Part shown: positions 50,485 to 60,454 of the stretch, piece after piece | Layout: each line of letters begins with the position of its first letter | Position numbering within the stretch: position 1 is the stretch's first letter | DNA from: Inquilinus limosus DSM 16000 | GTDB lineage: Bacteria > Pseudomonadota > Alphaproteobacteria > DSM-16000 > Inquilinaceae | DNA: 64,000 nt | Assembly (NCBI RefSeq): GCF_000423185.1 | Contig: NZ_AUHM01000022.1 | Location: forward strand, 1-64,000 | Direction: 5' to 3' | Program-made: the position numbers and the translations under genes | The notes under the pieces: model-generated | The model's input: the letters and a program-made list of their open reading frames with translations, nothing else | The model's database searches: none | Told to the model about the DNA's origin: nothing

Positions 50485-51375
50485 ATGGACTGGGACAAGC
50501 TGCGCGTTTTCCACGCCGTCGCTGACGCGGGCAGCTTTACCCATGCGGGCGAGAAGCTGAACCTCAGCCAGTCGGCGGTCAGCCGTCAGATCAGCGCTCT
50601 TGAGGAGAGCCTCAAGGTTCCGCTGTTCCACCGCCATGCCCGCGGCCTGATCCTGACCGAGCAGGGCGAGCTGCTGTTCCGCACCGCGCGCGAGGTCTTC
50701 GCCAAGCTGTCGATGACCGAGGCGCAGCTGAGCGAGAGCAAGGACCACGCCCGCGGCCCGCTGAAGATCACCACCACCGTCGCCTTCGGCTCGACCTGGC
50801 TGACGCCGCGGGTGCGCGAGTTCCTGACCGCCTACCCCGAGATCGACCTGACGGTCCTGATCGACGACGAGGAGCTGGACCTCGGCATGCGCGAGGCCGA
50901 TGTCGCCATCCGCATGACGCCGCCGCGGCAGCCGGACCTGATCCAGCGCCACCTGATGACGGTGAAGATCCACATCTTCGGATCGGTCGACTACCTCAAG
51001 CGCAACGGCATCCCGCAGACGCTGGACGACCTGAACAAGCACTCGATCATCATCTATGGCGAGGATGCGCGCGGGCCGATCGCCGACATCAACTGGCTGG
51101 CCCATGTCGGCAGCCCGCCGCCGGGCGGCCGCAAGATCGCGCTCAGGGTCAACAACCAGTACGCGATCTACCGCGCCGTGCGCAGCGGCCTCGGCCTCGC
51201 CGCCCTGCCCGACTTCATGGTCGATCCGACCCTGAACGTGGTGCGGGTGCTGCCCGAGGTCACCGGCCCGACCACCGAGGCCTATTTCGTCTATGCCGAG
51301 GAGCTGCGCCACTCCAAGCGCATCGCGGTATTCCGCGACTTCCTCGTTCGCAAGGTGGCCGAAAGCAAGTTCTGA
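50485..51375 (+). CDS. LysR-family transcriptional regulator
   Basis: A 296-residue regulator. The helix-turn-helix region is WDKLRVFHAVADAGSFTHAGEKLNLSQSAVSRQISALEE, given in its usual order; the effector domain runs from about residue 90. AFGSTWLTPRVREFLTAYPEIDL and MREADVAIRM are typical. A GTG three codons upstream is a possible start. Genes of this type often follow trxB in alphaproteobacteria and may act on it, but the effector is unknown. The upstream 237-nt gap contains the inverted repeat at 50323. Confidence 0.9.
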   Translation: MDWDKLRVFHAVADAGSFTHAGEKLNLSQSAVSRQISALEESLKVPLFHRHARGLILTEQGELLFRTAREVFAKLSMTEAQLSESKDHARGPLKITTTVAFGSTWLTPRVREFLTAYPEIDLTVLIDDEELDLGMREADVAIRMTPPRQPDLIQRHLMTVKIHIFGSVDYLKRNGIPQTLDDLNKHSIIIYGEDARGPIADINWLAHVGSPPPGGRKIALRVNNQYAIYRAVRSGLGLAALPDFMVDPTLNVVRVLPEVTGPTTEAYFVYAEELRHSKRIAVFRDFLVRKVAESKF

Positions 51376-51577
51376 CGCCTGCCGCAGGGCGGAGTCGGGC
51401 GGCCCACGCCTCCCGCATAGGGCATGATGCGCGCTTTTCCAGGGCGGGATGTGGGAAAAAGACGGCAAATGTCCGAAATCTGTGCAAAAGCACCTGGAAA
51501 AGTGGCGGATTTCCTAGGGGTTGCATGGCGCGGAGCGAGCTATGCAATGCGCGCATAAAAGCAATGGTAGAAACTGG

Positions 51578-51606
51578 TTACCAATCGCTCAGAGATTGCC
51601 TATCTT
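51578..51606 (+). promoter_or_regulatory. Promoter of the candidate small RNA
   Basis: TTACCA (51578-51583), a 17-bp spacer, and TATCTT (51601-51606). Predicted start is at about 51612, exactly where the first hairpin begins. Confidence 0.5.
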
Positions 51607-51611
51607 AAGAG

Positions 51612-51726
51612 CGTTCGTGCTGCAGCGCAGCAGAACAAGGGTCCGGCACTGCCGGCTCCTTGCGTCTCCCAGACGTGAAGCCTCCCTGTTTGACTCGGGC
51701 CGGAACGCGTTTCCGGCCCTTTTTTT
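51612..51726 (+). ncRNA. Candidate small regulatory RNA with CU-rich anti-SD motifs
   Basis: About 115 nt in a 463-nt gene-free gap. Four stems can be drawn: GTTC-g-TGCTGC / GCAGCA-GAAC, AAGG..CCGGCA / GCCGG..CCTT, CGTCT-CCC-AGACG, and a terminator. CUCCC occurs in the third loop and CCUCCC lies single-stranded before the terminator; both could pair with Shine-Dalgarno sequences. This layout recalls the CCUCC-loop stress sRNAs of alphaproteobacteria. It is not 4.5S, RNase P or tmRNA, whose conserved motifs are absent. 6S RNA was not excluded. Expression is unproven. Confidence 0.6.
51697..51726 (+). terminator. Rho-independent terminator of the small RNA
   Basis: A perfect 9-bp stem GGGCCGGAA / TTCCGGCCC, loop CGCGT, followed by seven T residues. 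This is the clearest terminator in the window, yet no reading frame precedes it, which supports an RNA gene. Confidence 0.9.
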
Positions 51727-51838
51727 GTGCAGATTCCGGGCCCGGACGGACCGGACCCTGCCGCTGCCGCGGGAACGGGCAGGACGCGGGAGGATGAGGG
51801 GGGGTGCCGCCCCCCCTCCCGCTCGGTCCCGTTGCCGG

Positions 51839-52810
51839 TCAGGCGTACAGGCGCTCGTTCTCCAGCCCTTTGTAGAGGTCGGCGACATATTCGCCGTAGC
51901 CGTTGAACAGCTGGGTCGGCACCCGCTCGCCGGTGCCCAGCACCCGCTCCATCGCCTGGCTCCAGCGCGGATGCGGCACCTGCGGGTTCACATTGGCCCA
52001 GAAGCCGTACTCGCTGCTCTGCAGCTGCTCCCAGAAGCTGACCGGCCGCTCGTCGGTGAAGCCGATGCGGACGATGCTCTTGATCGACTTGAAGCCGTAT
52101 TTCCACGGCGTCACCAGCCGCAGCGGAGCGCCGTTCTGGCGCGGCACCGGCTTGCCGTAGAGGCCGGTGACCATGAAGGCCAGCTCGTTCGTCGCCTCGG
52201 CCATGGTCAGGCCCTCGACATAGGGCCAGGGGTAGAAGATCTGGCTGAAGCCCGGCGCCTCGTCGTCCTGGAATGTTTGCATGCGTACATATTTCGCCGA
52301 GGACAGCGGCCGGGCGTAGTCGACCAGCGCCTTCAGCGGGAAGCCGGTCCAGGGCACCGCCATCGACCAGGCCTCGACACAGCGGTGGCGGTACAGACGC
52401 TCCTCCAGCGGCATGGCGCGGATCAGGGTGTCGATGTCGACCTCCCGCTCCTCTTCGACCATGCCCTCGAACTTCACGGTCCAGGGGCGGATCTTCAGCT
52501 CCTGCGCCGCCTCCCAGATGTCCTTGTCGGAGCCGTATTCGTAGAAGTTGTTGTAGGTGGTGACGTCCTGCTCGGGCGTCAGCGGCCGGTCCAGCGTGTA
52601 GCGCCCGTTGCGCCTGGCCGGGTAGAGGTCGGCGGTCGGGTCCGGATCGGCCGCCCGGGCCGGGCGGAGGCTGAGCGCCGCGCCGGCGGTGGCCAGCAGG
52701 CCGGCGCCGAAGCCCATCGCCTGCAGCAGGCGCCGCCGGTCGAGATACACCGCCTCCGGCGTCGCCCGGCTTTCGGGGATGCGCCATCCCGGGTTGCGCT
52801 TGATCAGCAT
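51839..52810 (-). CDS. msrP: Periplasmic methionine-sulfoxide reductase catalytic subunit MsrP
   Basis: A molybdopterin enzyme that repairs oxidised methionine in periplasmic proteins. The 323 residues start with a Tat signal (DRRRLLQAMGFGAGLLATAG). The Mo-ligating Cys144 is in YRHRCVEAWSMAVPW. KYGFKSIKSIVRIGFTDERP and SEYGFWANVNPQVPHPRW are family motifs. GGGAG precedes the ATG. Its membrane partner msrQ is encoded 13 kb away at 38062-38916, so expression must be coordinated in trans. Confidence 0.96.
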   Translation of the reverse strand: MLIKRNPGWRIPESRATPEAVYLDRRRLLQAMGFGAGLLATAGAALSLRPARAADPDPTADLYPARRNGRYTLDRPLTPEQDVTTYNNFYEYGSDKDIWEAAQELKIRPWTVKFEGMVEEEREVDIDTLIRAMPLEERLYRHRCVEAWSMAVPWTGFPLKALVDYARPLSSAKYVRMQTFQDDEAPGFSQIFYPWPYVEGLTMAEATNELAFMVTGLYGKPVPRQNGAPLRLVTPWKYGFKSIKSIVRIGFTDERPVSFWEQLQSSEYGFWANVNPQVPHPRWSQAMERVLGTGERVPTQLFNGYGEYVADLYKGLENERLYA

Positions 52811-52886
52811 CGGCCTGTCTCCCTTGACCCGAACCATCCGACCGCGAAGCGGTCTCCCCTGTAGTTCGCGGCAGGACCGTCCGACG

Positions 52887-53813
52887 TTACCGCGGGCCGC
52901 CCCCGACATAGGGCGCCAGCACGCCCAGCAGCGCCGCATGCGTCGGGGTCGGGACGCCGGCTGCGGCGCCGAGCCGCACCACCGCGCCGGACAGCCAGGG
53001 CAGCTCCAGCCGCCCGCCGGCCTCGAGGTCCTGCTGCATCGAGGTCCGGATCATCGGCGGCCGCTCGTCCAGCGCCGCCAGGATGCGGGCGGCGAAATCG
53101 GCGGGCAGGCCGACCCCGCGGGCCCGCCCCACCGCTTCGATCTCCGCGATCGCAGCGACCAGGACGGCCCGGGTCTCCCGCACCGAGCGGATGACGCCGA
53201 CGGGCTGGCGCGCCGCGGCCCCGACCCCGGCGAAGGCGGCGAGGAAGGCGAACTTCTCCCACAGCGCGACCTCGATCCGGTCGCTGGCGCCGCCCTCGAT
53301 CCCGGCGGCGCGGCACAGCCGGTCCAGCGCCCGGACCGCATCGCTCATGGAGCCGTCGCGCCGGCCGAAGGTCAGCCGCCGCAGCGCGCCGGTCTGGCGG
53401 ATCACACCCGGCGACTCGATCCGCGCCGAGACATGGGCCACGCCGCCCAGCACCTCCGGCCCGGGCAGCGCGGTGGCGACGATGTCCGCCGCCTCGACGC
53501 CGTTCTGCAGCGGCAGCAGCAGCGTGCCGGGCCCGATCAGCGGCCGGGCCGCCGCCGCGGCCGTGGCGAGGTCCCACAGCTTGACCGTGAGGATGACGAG
53601 GCCGACCGGGCCGATCGCGGCCGGGTCGTCCGTGGCGGTGACGGGCCCGGCGAACAGCACGGCGCCGGTCTCGTCCCGGATGGTCAGGCCCTGCTCCTGC
53701 AGCGCCTGGAGATTCGCGCCGCGGGCGAGAAAGGCGACCTCGGCCCCGGCCTGCTGCAGCGCCGCCCCGAACACGGCGCCGACGCCGCCCGCCCCGATGA
53801 TCGCAATGCGCAT
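52887..53813 (-). CDS. Ketopantoate reductase family protein
   Basis: An NADPH-dependent reductase of 308 residues related to PanE, which makes pantoate for coenzyme A. The nucleotide motif is RIAIIGAGGVGAVFGAALQQAG. The catalytic Lys in the WEKFAFLAAFAGV segment and LILTVKLWD and LLPLQNGVEA match the family. Paralogues with other 2-keto substrates are common, so the true role may differ. It is transcribed in the same direction as msrP and the aminotransferase, with a repeat element between it and the latter. Confidence 0.85.
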   Translation of the reverse strand: MRIAIIGAGGVGAVFGAALQQAGAEVAFLARGANLQALQEQGLTIRDETGAVLFAGPVTATDDPAAIGPVGLVILTVKLWDLATAAAAARPLIGPGTLLLPLQNGVEAADIVATALPGPEVLGGVAHVSARIESPGVIRQTGALRRLTFGRRDGSMSDAVRALDRLCRAAGIEGGASDRIEVALWEKFAFLAAFAGVGAAARQPVGVIRSVRETRAVLVAAIAEIEAVGRARGVGLPADFAARILAALDERPPMIRTSMQQDLEAGGRLELPWLSGAVVRLGAAAGVPTPTHAALLGVLAPYVGGGPR

Positions 53814-53832
53814 GGGTCTGCCCTCCTCCCGC

Positions 53833-53908
53833 AGGTTGGGTTCGCCGACGGCGAACCCAACAACCCACAATCGGAAAGATGTTGGGTCCGCTCCCGCGAA
53901 CCCAACCT
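53833..53908. repeat. TTGGGTT palindromic repeat (two hairpins)
   Basis: Outer arms AGGTTGGGTTCGC and GCGAACCCAACCT enclose a second, inner pair, so the sequence can fold as one long or two short hairpins (GTTGGGTTCGCC-GAC-GGCGAACCCAAC is one). The AACCCAACCTACGC end is a motif seen in many proteobacterial repeats. It lies in the 115-nt gap before the ketopantoate-reductase-like gene. Confidence 0.85.
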
Positions 53909-53928
53909 ACGCAAGCACCCCGGATCAG

Positions 53929-56083
<2,155 letters not shown>

Positions 56084-56086
56084 GGG

Positions 56087-57049
56087 TCAGAGCTCGTAGC
56101 GCTGCAGCCGGCGCTGCACCAGGTAGAAGTAGATCATCACGCCGGTCAGGATGATCAGGAACATCACCGTCGCCACCGCGGCGCCCATGGTCGGGTCGCC
56201 CAGCTGCAGCTGGAAACCGAAGAAGGTGCGGTAGAAGAAGGTGCCGAGGATGTCGGTCGCGAAGTTCGGCCCGGCCAGCGCCCCCTGGGTCACATAGATC
56301 AGGTCGAAGGCGTTGAAGTTGCCGACGAAGGTCAGGATCGAGACCATGCCGATGGTCGGCCAGATCAGCGGCAGCTTGATCCGCCAGAAGATCGTCATCT
56401 GCCCGGCGCCGTCGACCCGCGCCGCCTCGGTCAGGCTTTCCGGGATGTTCAGAAGAGCGGCATAGGTCAGCAGCAGCGGCATGCCGACCCACTGCCAGAC
56501 CGAGACCAGCGACAGGGCGACCAGCGCCGAGCCCTCCTGCCCCAGCCAGGGCGCGAAGAGCGAGCCGAGGCCGACCGAGGACAGCATCGACTTGGCGACG
56601 CCCCAGGTCGGCGACAGGATCAGCTTCCAGATGAAGCCGATGATCACCACCGACAGCAGCGTCGGGGTGAACATCAGGGTGCGGTAGGTGTTGGTGAAGC
56701 GCAGATTGGGCAGCGACAGCAGCGCCGCCAGGCCGATCGCGATCGGGTTCTGCACCAGCATGTGCACGGCGAAGAACAGCACGTTGTTGCCCAGCGCGTT
56801 CCAGAACCGGTCGGCCCATTGCGGGTCGAAGAACAGCGCCGCGTAATTGGCCAGCCCGGCGAAATGCTCCGCCCCCGCCTCGTCCCGCGTGAACAGGCTG
56901 AGCCGCAGGCTGTCGAGCAGCGGGTAGATCATGAACACGGTGTAGATCAGCGTCGCCGGCGCCAGGAAGACGACGACGTGCCAGGGGAAGCGGCCCCGGC
57001 GGCCCGCGATCTGCGAGCGGGGGATGGCGACGGCTTGGGTGCTGGCCAT
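56087..57049 (-). CDS. Sugar ABC transporter permease (MalF-like)
   Basis: The partner permease, 320 residues, six helices. The N-terminal VFLAPATLIYTVFMIYPLLDSL and the EAA segment IPESLTEAARVDGAGQMTIFW are characteristic, as is NFNAFDLIYVTQGALAG. It follows the binding-protein gene by 77 nt. No ATPase gene occurs in the operon, so an ATPase encoded elsewhere must be used. Confidence 0.92.
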   Translation of the reverse strand: MASTQAVAIPRSQIAGRRGRFPWHVVVFLAPATLIYTVFMIYPLLDSLRLSLFTRDEAGAEHFAGLANYAALFFDPQWADRFWNALGNNVLFFAVHMLVQNPIAIGLAALLSLPNLRFTNTYRTLMFTPTLLSVVIIGFIWKLILSPTWGVAKSMLSSVGLGSLFAPWLGQEGSALVALSLVSVWQWVGMPLLLTYAALLNIPESLTEAARVDGAGQMTIFWRIKLPLIWPTIGMVSILTFVGNFNAFDLIYVTQGALAGPNFATDILGTFFYRTFFGFQLQLGDPTMGAAVATVMFLIILTGVMIYFYLVQRRLQRYEL

Positions 57050-57126
57050 GGGAACAGCCTATCAATACGGGCACGGGGGCGCGCGGTCCGGGACAGCCGG
57101 CCCGCGCGCCCTGCGCCGGGGTCAGA

Positions 57127-58392
57127 TCACTTGGCGGCCGGCTTGTACCAGGAGTCGAGCCCCTTCTGGATGCTCTCCGCCGCCTGCTGCGCCGTCATGG
57201 TGCCGTTCAGCACCTGGGCGGAGACGTTCCACAGCTCGTTCTCCAGGTTCGGCGTGCCGCGCGACAGGATCTGGTAGGAGTTGCGGATGGTCGACTCGCA
57301 GGTCTTGCGCCAGGACGCGAACTCCGCCGCCACCGGGTCCTTGATCGTGACCGGGTGGTTCGACAGCGAATAGAAGCCCGGCAGCGCGTTCGAGTAGATG
57401 TCCGCGAATTCCGGCGTCGCCAGCCATTCCAGGAAGGCCTTGGCGGCCTCCGGATTCTTGGTCTTGGCGTTCATGCCGAGGGCGATGTCGGTGTGGTCGC
57501 TGATGTAGCACTTGTCGCCGGCCTTCTCGACGGGCGGCGGGAAGGCGCCCATCTTGAAATCGGCCTGCTGGTTGAACACCGCGATGTCCCAGGACCCGGC
57601 CGGGTAGATCGCGGCGCGGCCGAGGGTGAACAGGTTCTGGCTGTCCGGATAGGCCTGCGCCTCATAGCCCTCGGGCAGGTAGGGCTTCCACTTCGCCAAC
57701 TCCTCGAAGGCCTCGACATAGGGCTTATCGGTGAACTTCTGCGTCCCGGCGATCAGCGCCTTGCGCCCCTCCTCGCCCTTCCACAGGTTCGGACCGATGT
57801 TCTGGAAGCCCATGGTCGCGGCCTCCCACTGGTCCTTGGTGCCGATATCGAGCGGCGCGACCTCGCCCTTGGCCTTGATCTTGTCGAGCAGGGCGAAGAA
57901 CTCGGCCTCGGTCTTCGGCGGGGTCAGCCCCTCGGCGTCGAAGAGGTCCTTGTTGTAGAGGAAGCCGTGGATCACCGAGGCCATCGGCACGCAGAACAGC
58001 GTCTTGCCGTCATCGGTGATCCAGGCGCTCTTGGCCACTTCGGAGAAGCTGTCCATGCCCTTCAGATCGGTGACCGGGGTCAGGTAGCCCTTCTGGAACA
58101 GCGCCAGCGAGGCGTCGAAGGGCCGGCAGGAGATCAGGTCGCCCGCGGTGCCGCCTTCGAGCTTCGCGTTCAGGGCGGCGTTGTACTCGGTCGGGGTCGA
58201 CGGCGCGAACACCACCTTGATCCCCGGATGGCTCTTCTCGAAGGCCGGGATGATGGTGTCCTGCCAGACCTTCAGGTCGTCGTTGCGCCAGCTCTCGATC
58301 GTCAGGGTGACGTCGGCCGCGGCCGCCTGGCCGGCCAGGGCGACGAGCGCCGCACCGGCCAGGAACGCGCCGCGCAGGAACGAATGGGACAT
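57127..58392 (-). CDS. Sugar ABC transporter substrate-binding protein
   Basis: A periplasmic binding protein of 421 residues. The signal peptide ends GQAAAAD before VTLTIESWRNDDLKVWQ. The sequence matches family 1 carbohydrate binding proteins: FAPSTPTEYNAALNAKLEGGTAGDL and IYPAGSWDIAVF are typical. GGAGG lies 9 nt before the ATG; an in-frame TTG two codons upstream is less likely. Together with murQ it points to N-acetylmuramic acid, GlcNAc or chito-oligosaccharide uptake. Confidence 0.9.
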   Translation of the reverse strand: MSHSFLRGAFLAGAALVALAGQAAAADVTLTIESWRNDDLKVWQDTIIPAFEKSHPGIKVVFAPSTPTEYNAALNAKLEGGTAGDLISCRPFDASLALFQKGYLTPVTDLKGMDSFSEVAKSAWITDDGKTLFCVPMASVIHGFLYNKDLFDAEGLTPPKTEAEFFALLDKIKAKGEVAPLDIGTKDQWEAATMGFQNIGPNLWKGEEGRKALIAGTQKFTDKPYVEAFEELAKWKPYLPEGYEAQAYPDSQNLFTLGRAAIYPAGSWDIAVFNQQADFKMGAFPPPVEKAGDKCYISDHTDIALGMNAKTKNPEAAKAFLEWLATPEFADIYSNALPGFYSLSNHPVTIKDPVAAEFASWRKTCESTIRNSYQILSRGTPNLENELWNVSAQVLNGTMTAQQAAESIQKGLDSWYKPAAK

Positions 58393-58463
58393 GTGCAATG
58401 GCCTCCTCTGTTCGGCGTTTCGCCGTGTTCACGGACGGCGGCCTCCCGCCGCCCGCTGTCTCG

Positions 58464-59351
58464 CTAGGATCGCTGCTTGGCCGCCAGGGCGCGGCGCAGG
58501 TCGCCGTCTGCGGCGTCCAGGCGGCGGCGCCCGTCCTCGGCAGTGTCGCCGAGCGCCACCAGGGCCGCCAGCTTGACGTTCTGGCCCGCCGCCTGCAGCG
58601 CCGCCCGGGCCGCCGCTTCGTCGACCGGGACGATGGCGCGCAGCATGCGCACCGAGCGGTCGTTCAGCTTGGCGTTGGTCGGCTGCATGTCGACCATCAG
58701 CCCGTCATAGACATGGCCGAGCCGGGTCATCACCAGGGTCGAGAACAGGTTCAGCGCCACCTTCTGCGCCGTGCCGGCCTTGAGCCGGGTGGAGCCGGCG
58801 ATCGGCTCCTCCCCCGTCGCCAGCAGCACGGCATGGGCGGCGTCGCCGAAGAGCGGCGCGCCGGGGTTGGAGGCGATGGCGATGGTCAGGGCGCCGGCGC
58901 GGGAGGCCTCCTGCAGCACGGCGCGGGTGTAGGGGGTGCCGCCGCTGGCGGCGACGCCGATCACCACGTCGTCGGGCCCGAGGCCGAGCGCCGCGGCCTC
59001 GGACCGGCCGGCCTCGGCATCGTCCTCGGCGTTCTCCACCGGCCGGCTCAGCGCCGTGGCGCCGCCGGCGATCAGATAGGCCAGCCGGTCCTGCGGGTGG
59101 CCGAAGGTCGGGAACAGCTCCGACCCGTCCTGCGCCGCGACCCGGCCGGAGGTGCCGGCGCCGGCATAGACCAGCCGGCCGCCGCGGCGCAGCCGGGGCG
59201 CCGCATCGGCGGCGGCGGCGGCCAGCGCCGGCAGGGCCGGGCGCACCGAGGCAACGGCGGCGAGCTGGGATTCCAGCAGCGCGTCGAGGATCTCCGCATC
59301 CTCCCAGGTGTCGATGCCCCTGAAGCGGCGTGATGCGGTCTCGGTTCCCAT
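58464..59351 (-). CDS. murQ: N-acetylmuramic acid 6-phosphate etherase
   Basis: Cleaves the lactyl ether of MurNAc 6-phosphate to GlcNAc 6-phosphate, feeding recycled wall sugar into metabolism. The 295-residue SIS-fold protein shows RLVYAGAGTSGRVAAQDGSEL, VIGVAASGGTPYTRAVL, IASNPGAPL and GSTRLKAGTAQKVALNL, all family motifs. It is first in the operon with the ABC importer. A perfect 18-bp palindrome of NagR/DasR type lies 23 nt before the ATG. The kinase that would phosphorylate MurNAc (AnmK or a PTS) is not in the window. Confidence 0.94.
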   Translation of the reverse strand: MGTETASRRFRGIDTWEDAEILDALLESQLAAVASVRPALPALAAAAADAAPRLRRGGRLVYAGAGTSGRVAAQDGSELFPTFGHPQDRLAYLIAGGATALSRPVENAEDDAEAGRSEAAALGLGPDDVVIGVAASGGTPYTRAVLQEASRAGALTIAIASNPGAPLFGDAAHAVLLATGEEPIAGSTRLKAGTAQKVALNLFSTLVMTRLGHVYDGLMVDMQPTNAKLNDRSVRMLRAIVPVDEAAARAALQAAGQNVKLAALVALGDTAEDGRRRLDAADGDLRRALAAKQRS

Positions 59352-59373
59352 GCGGCGCGGTCGCTGGTTGCGT

Positions 59374-59391
59374 GAGTGGTCTAGACCACTC
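59374..59391. promoter_or_regulatory. NagR/DasR-type operator upstream of murQ
   Basis: A perfect 18-bp palindrome GAGTGGTCTAGACCACTC. Its core TGGTCTAGACCA matches the site bound by GntR-family amino-sugar regulators (NagR, DasR), whose effector is a GlcNAc or glucosamine phosphate. No gntR gene is in the window, so the repressor acts in trans. Confidence 0.8.
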
Positions 59392-59454
59392 TCTCAGCTT
59401 TGCCGGCGCAGCGCAAGATCGTCGTGGATGCGCCCGACCCGGGCGACGTCGCAC

Positions 59455-60342
59455 TTACCAGTTGAAGGAGATCCCGGCGGTGAACTTGGCGCCCGGCTGA
59501 TCGGTGCCGAGATCGACCAGCGAGGCGCTGACCTTCAACGGGCCGAACACAGTCTGCTCGGCGCCGACGCTGCCGGTCAGGTGCCGCTCGGTGCTGGTGT
59601 ACTGGCTGCCGAGCAGCAGCGCGGTCGTGTGCCAGGGCAGCTCCACCCGGGTGGTGCGGTCGATCTCCCAGCTCGTCACCGGCGCCTCGGGGCCGAGCAG
59701 GCCGCCCTGGCTCACGACATAGCGGTTCTCGGACGACGCCGTCAGCCCGACCAGTGACCAGGAGCTGGAGAGCACCGCCGCCACCTGCCCGGTGCCCTCG
59801 CCGGCCTGCGGGTCGAAGCTGGCCTCGATCCGGGCCGAGCTGAAGAACGGCACGAACCAGGGCAACTGGGTCAGGCCGACGCTGGCCTCCGCCTTGCCGG
59901 ACGCCGAGCGCCGCGCCATCTCCAGCCGGTTCCAGCGCTGGGCGAAGCCGGGATAGGGATCGGCCGGGATGTCGAAGGTGACGCCGGTCTTGGCGATGAA
60001 GCCGGACGACTGGGCCTGCAGCGCCGCCCCGACCGATCCGGCGCCGGTCGGGTCGCGCTGGCCGGTGACCACGGAATGGTCCTGGTCGGGCGCCGCATAG
60101 GCACTGAGCCCCATCGGGGCGCGCGGCGCCGTGTCCGGCCCGTCCCAGCGCCAGGCCGGCCCGAGCTGGGGGTCGGCAGGGATGTCGAAGATGATGCCGG
60201 TGTCGGGAATGAATCCCTGGACCTGCGACGCCTCCCCGGCCGGGCCGGGATCCGGCCAGGCACGGGCCGCGGGCGCAGCCGCCGGGATCAGCGCGGCGGC
60301 CACGGCGGCACGCAAAAAAAGGGGCTGGCAGGGCCGCGGCAT
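59455..60342 (-). CDS. Outer-membrane beta-barrel-like protein with internal repeat
   Basis: A 295-residue exported protein. The signal peptide is residues 1-28 (ALIPAAAPAARAW). The mature part holds two copies of a ~20-residue unit: GFIPDTGIIFDIPADPQLG and GFIAKTGVTFDIPADPYPG, 70 residues apart. It then has alternating beta-strands and ends SFNW with a terminal aromatic, as in outer-membrane barrels. GGAG lies rather far (13 nt) upstream. No known family is recognised. It lies next to the amino-sugar operon and could be a porin-like uptake component, but this is a guess. Confidence 0.6.
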   Translation of the reverse strand: MPRPCQPLFLRAAVAAALIPAAAPAARAWPDPGPAGEASQVQGFIPDTGIIFDIPADPQLGPAWRWDGPDTAPRAPMGLSAYAAPDQDHSVVTGQRDPTGAGSVGAALQAQSSGFIAKTGVTFDIPADPYPGFAQRWNRLEMARRSASGKAEASVGLTQLPWFVPFFSSARIEASFDPQAGEGTGQVAAVLSSSWSLVGLTASSENRYVVSQGGLLGPEAPVTSWEIDRTTRVELPWHTTALLLGSQYTSTERHLTGSVGAEQTVFGPLKVSASLVDLGTDQPGAKFTAGISFNW

Positions 60343-60454
60343 CGGCGGGCTGGCTCTCCTGGGGAATGGTGGTGGTTCCCCCAAGACTAGCCTTCCGGCC
60401 GCTGCTGCCAACCCCTTGAATTGTGACAATTTCCGCCTGGCTGCGGCCGGTGCC

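Noticed and set aside
51795-51816. GAGGGGGG/CCCCCCTC hairpin after msrP as terminator
   Set aside because: No T-run on the minus strand after the stem, and simple G/C runs pair by chance in this composition.
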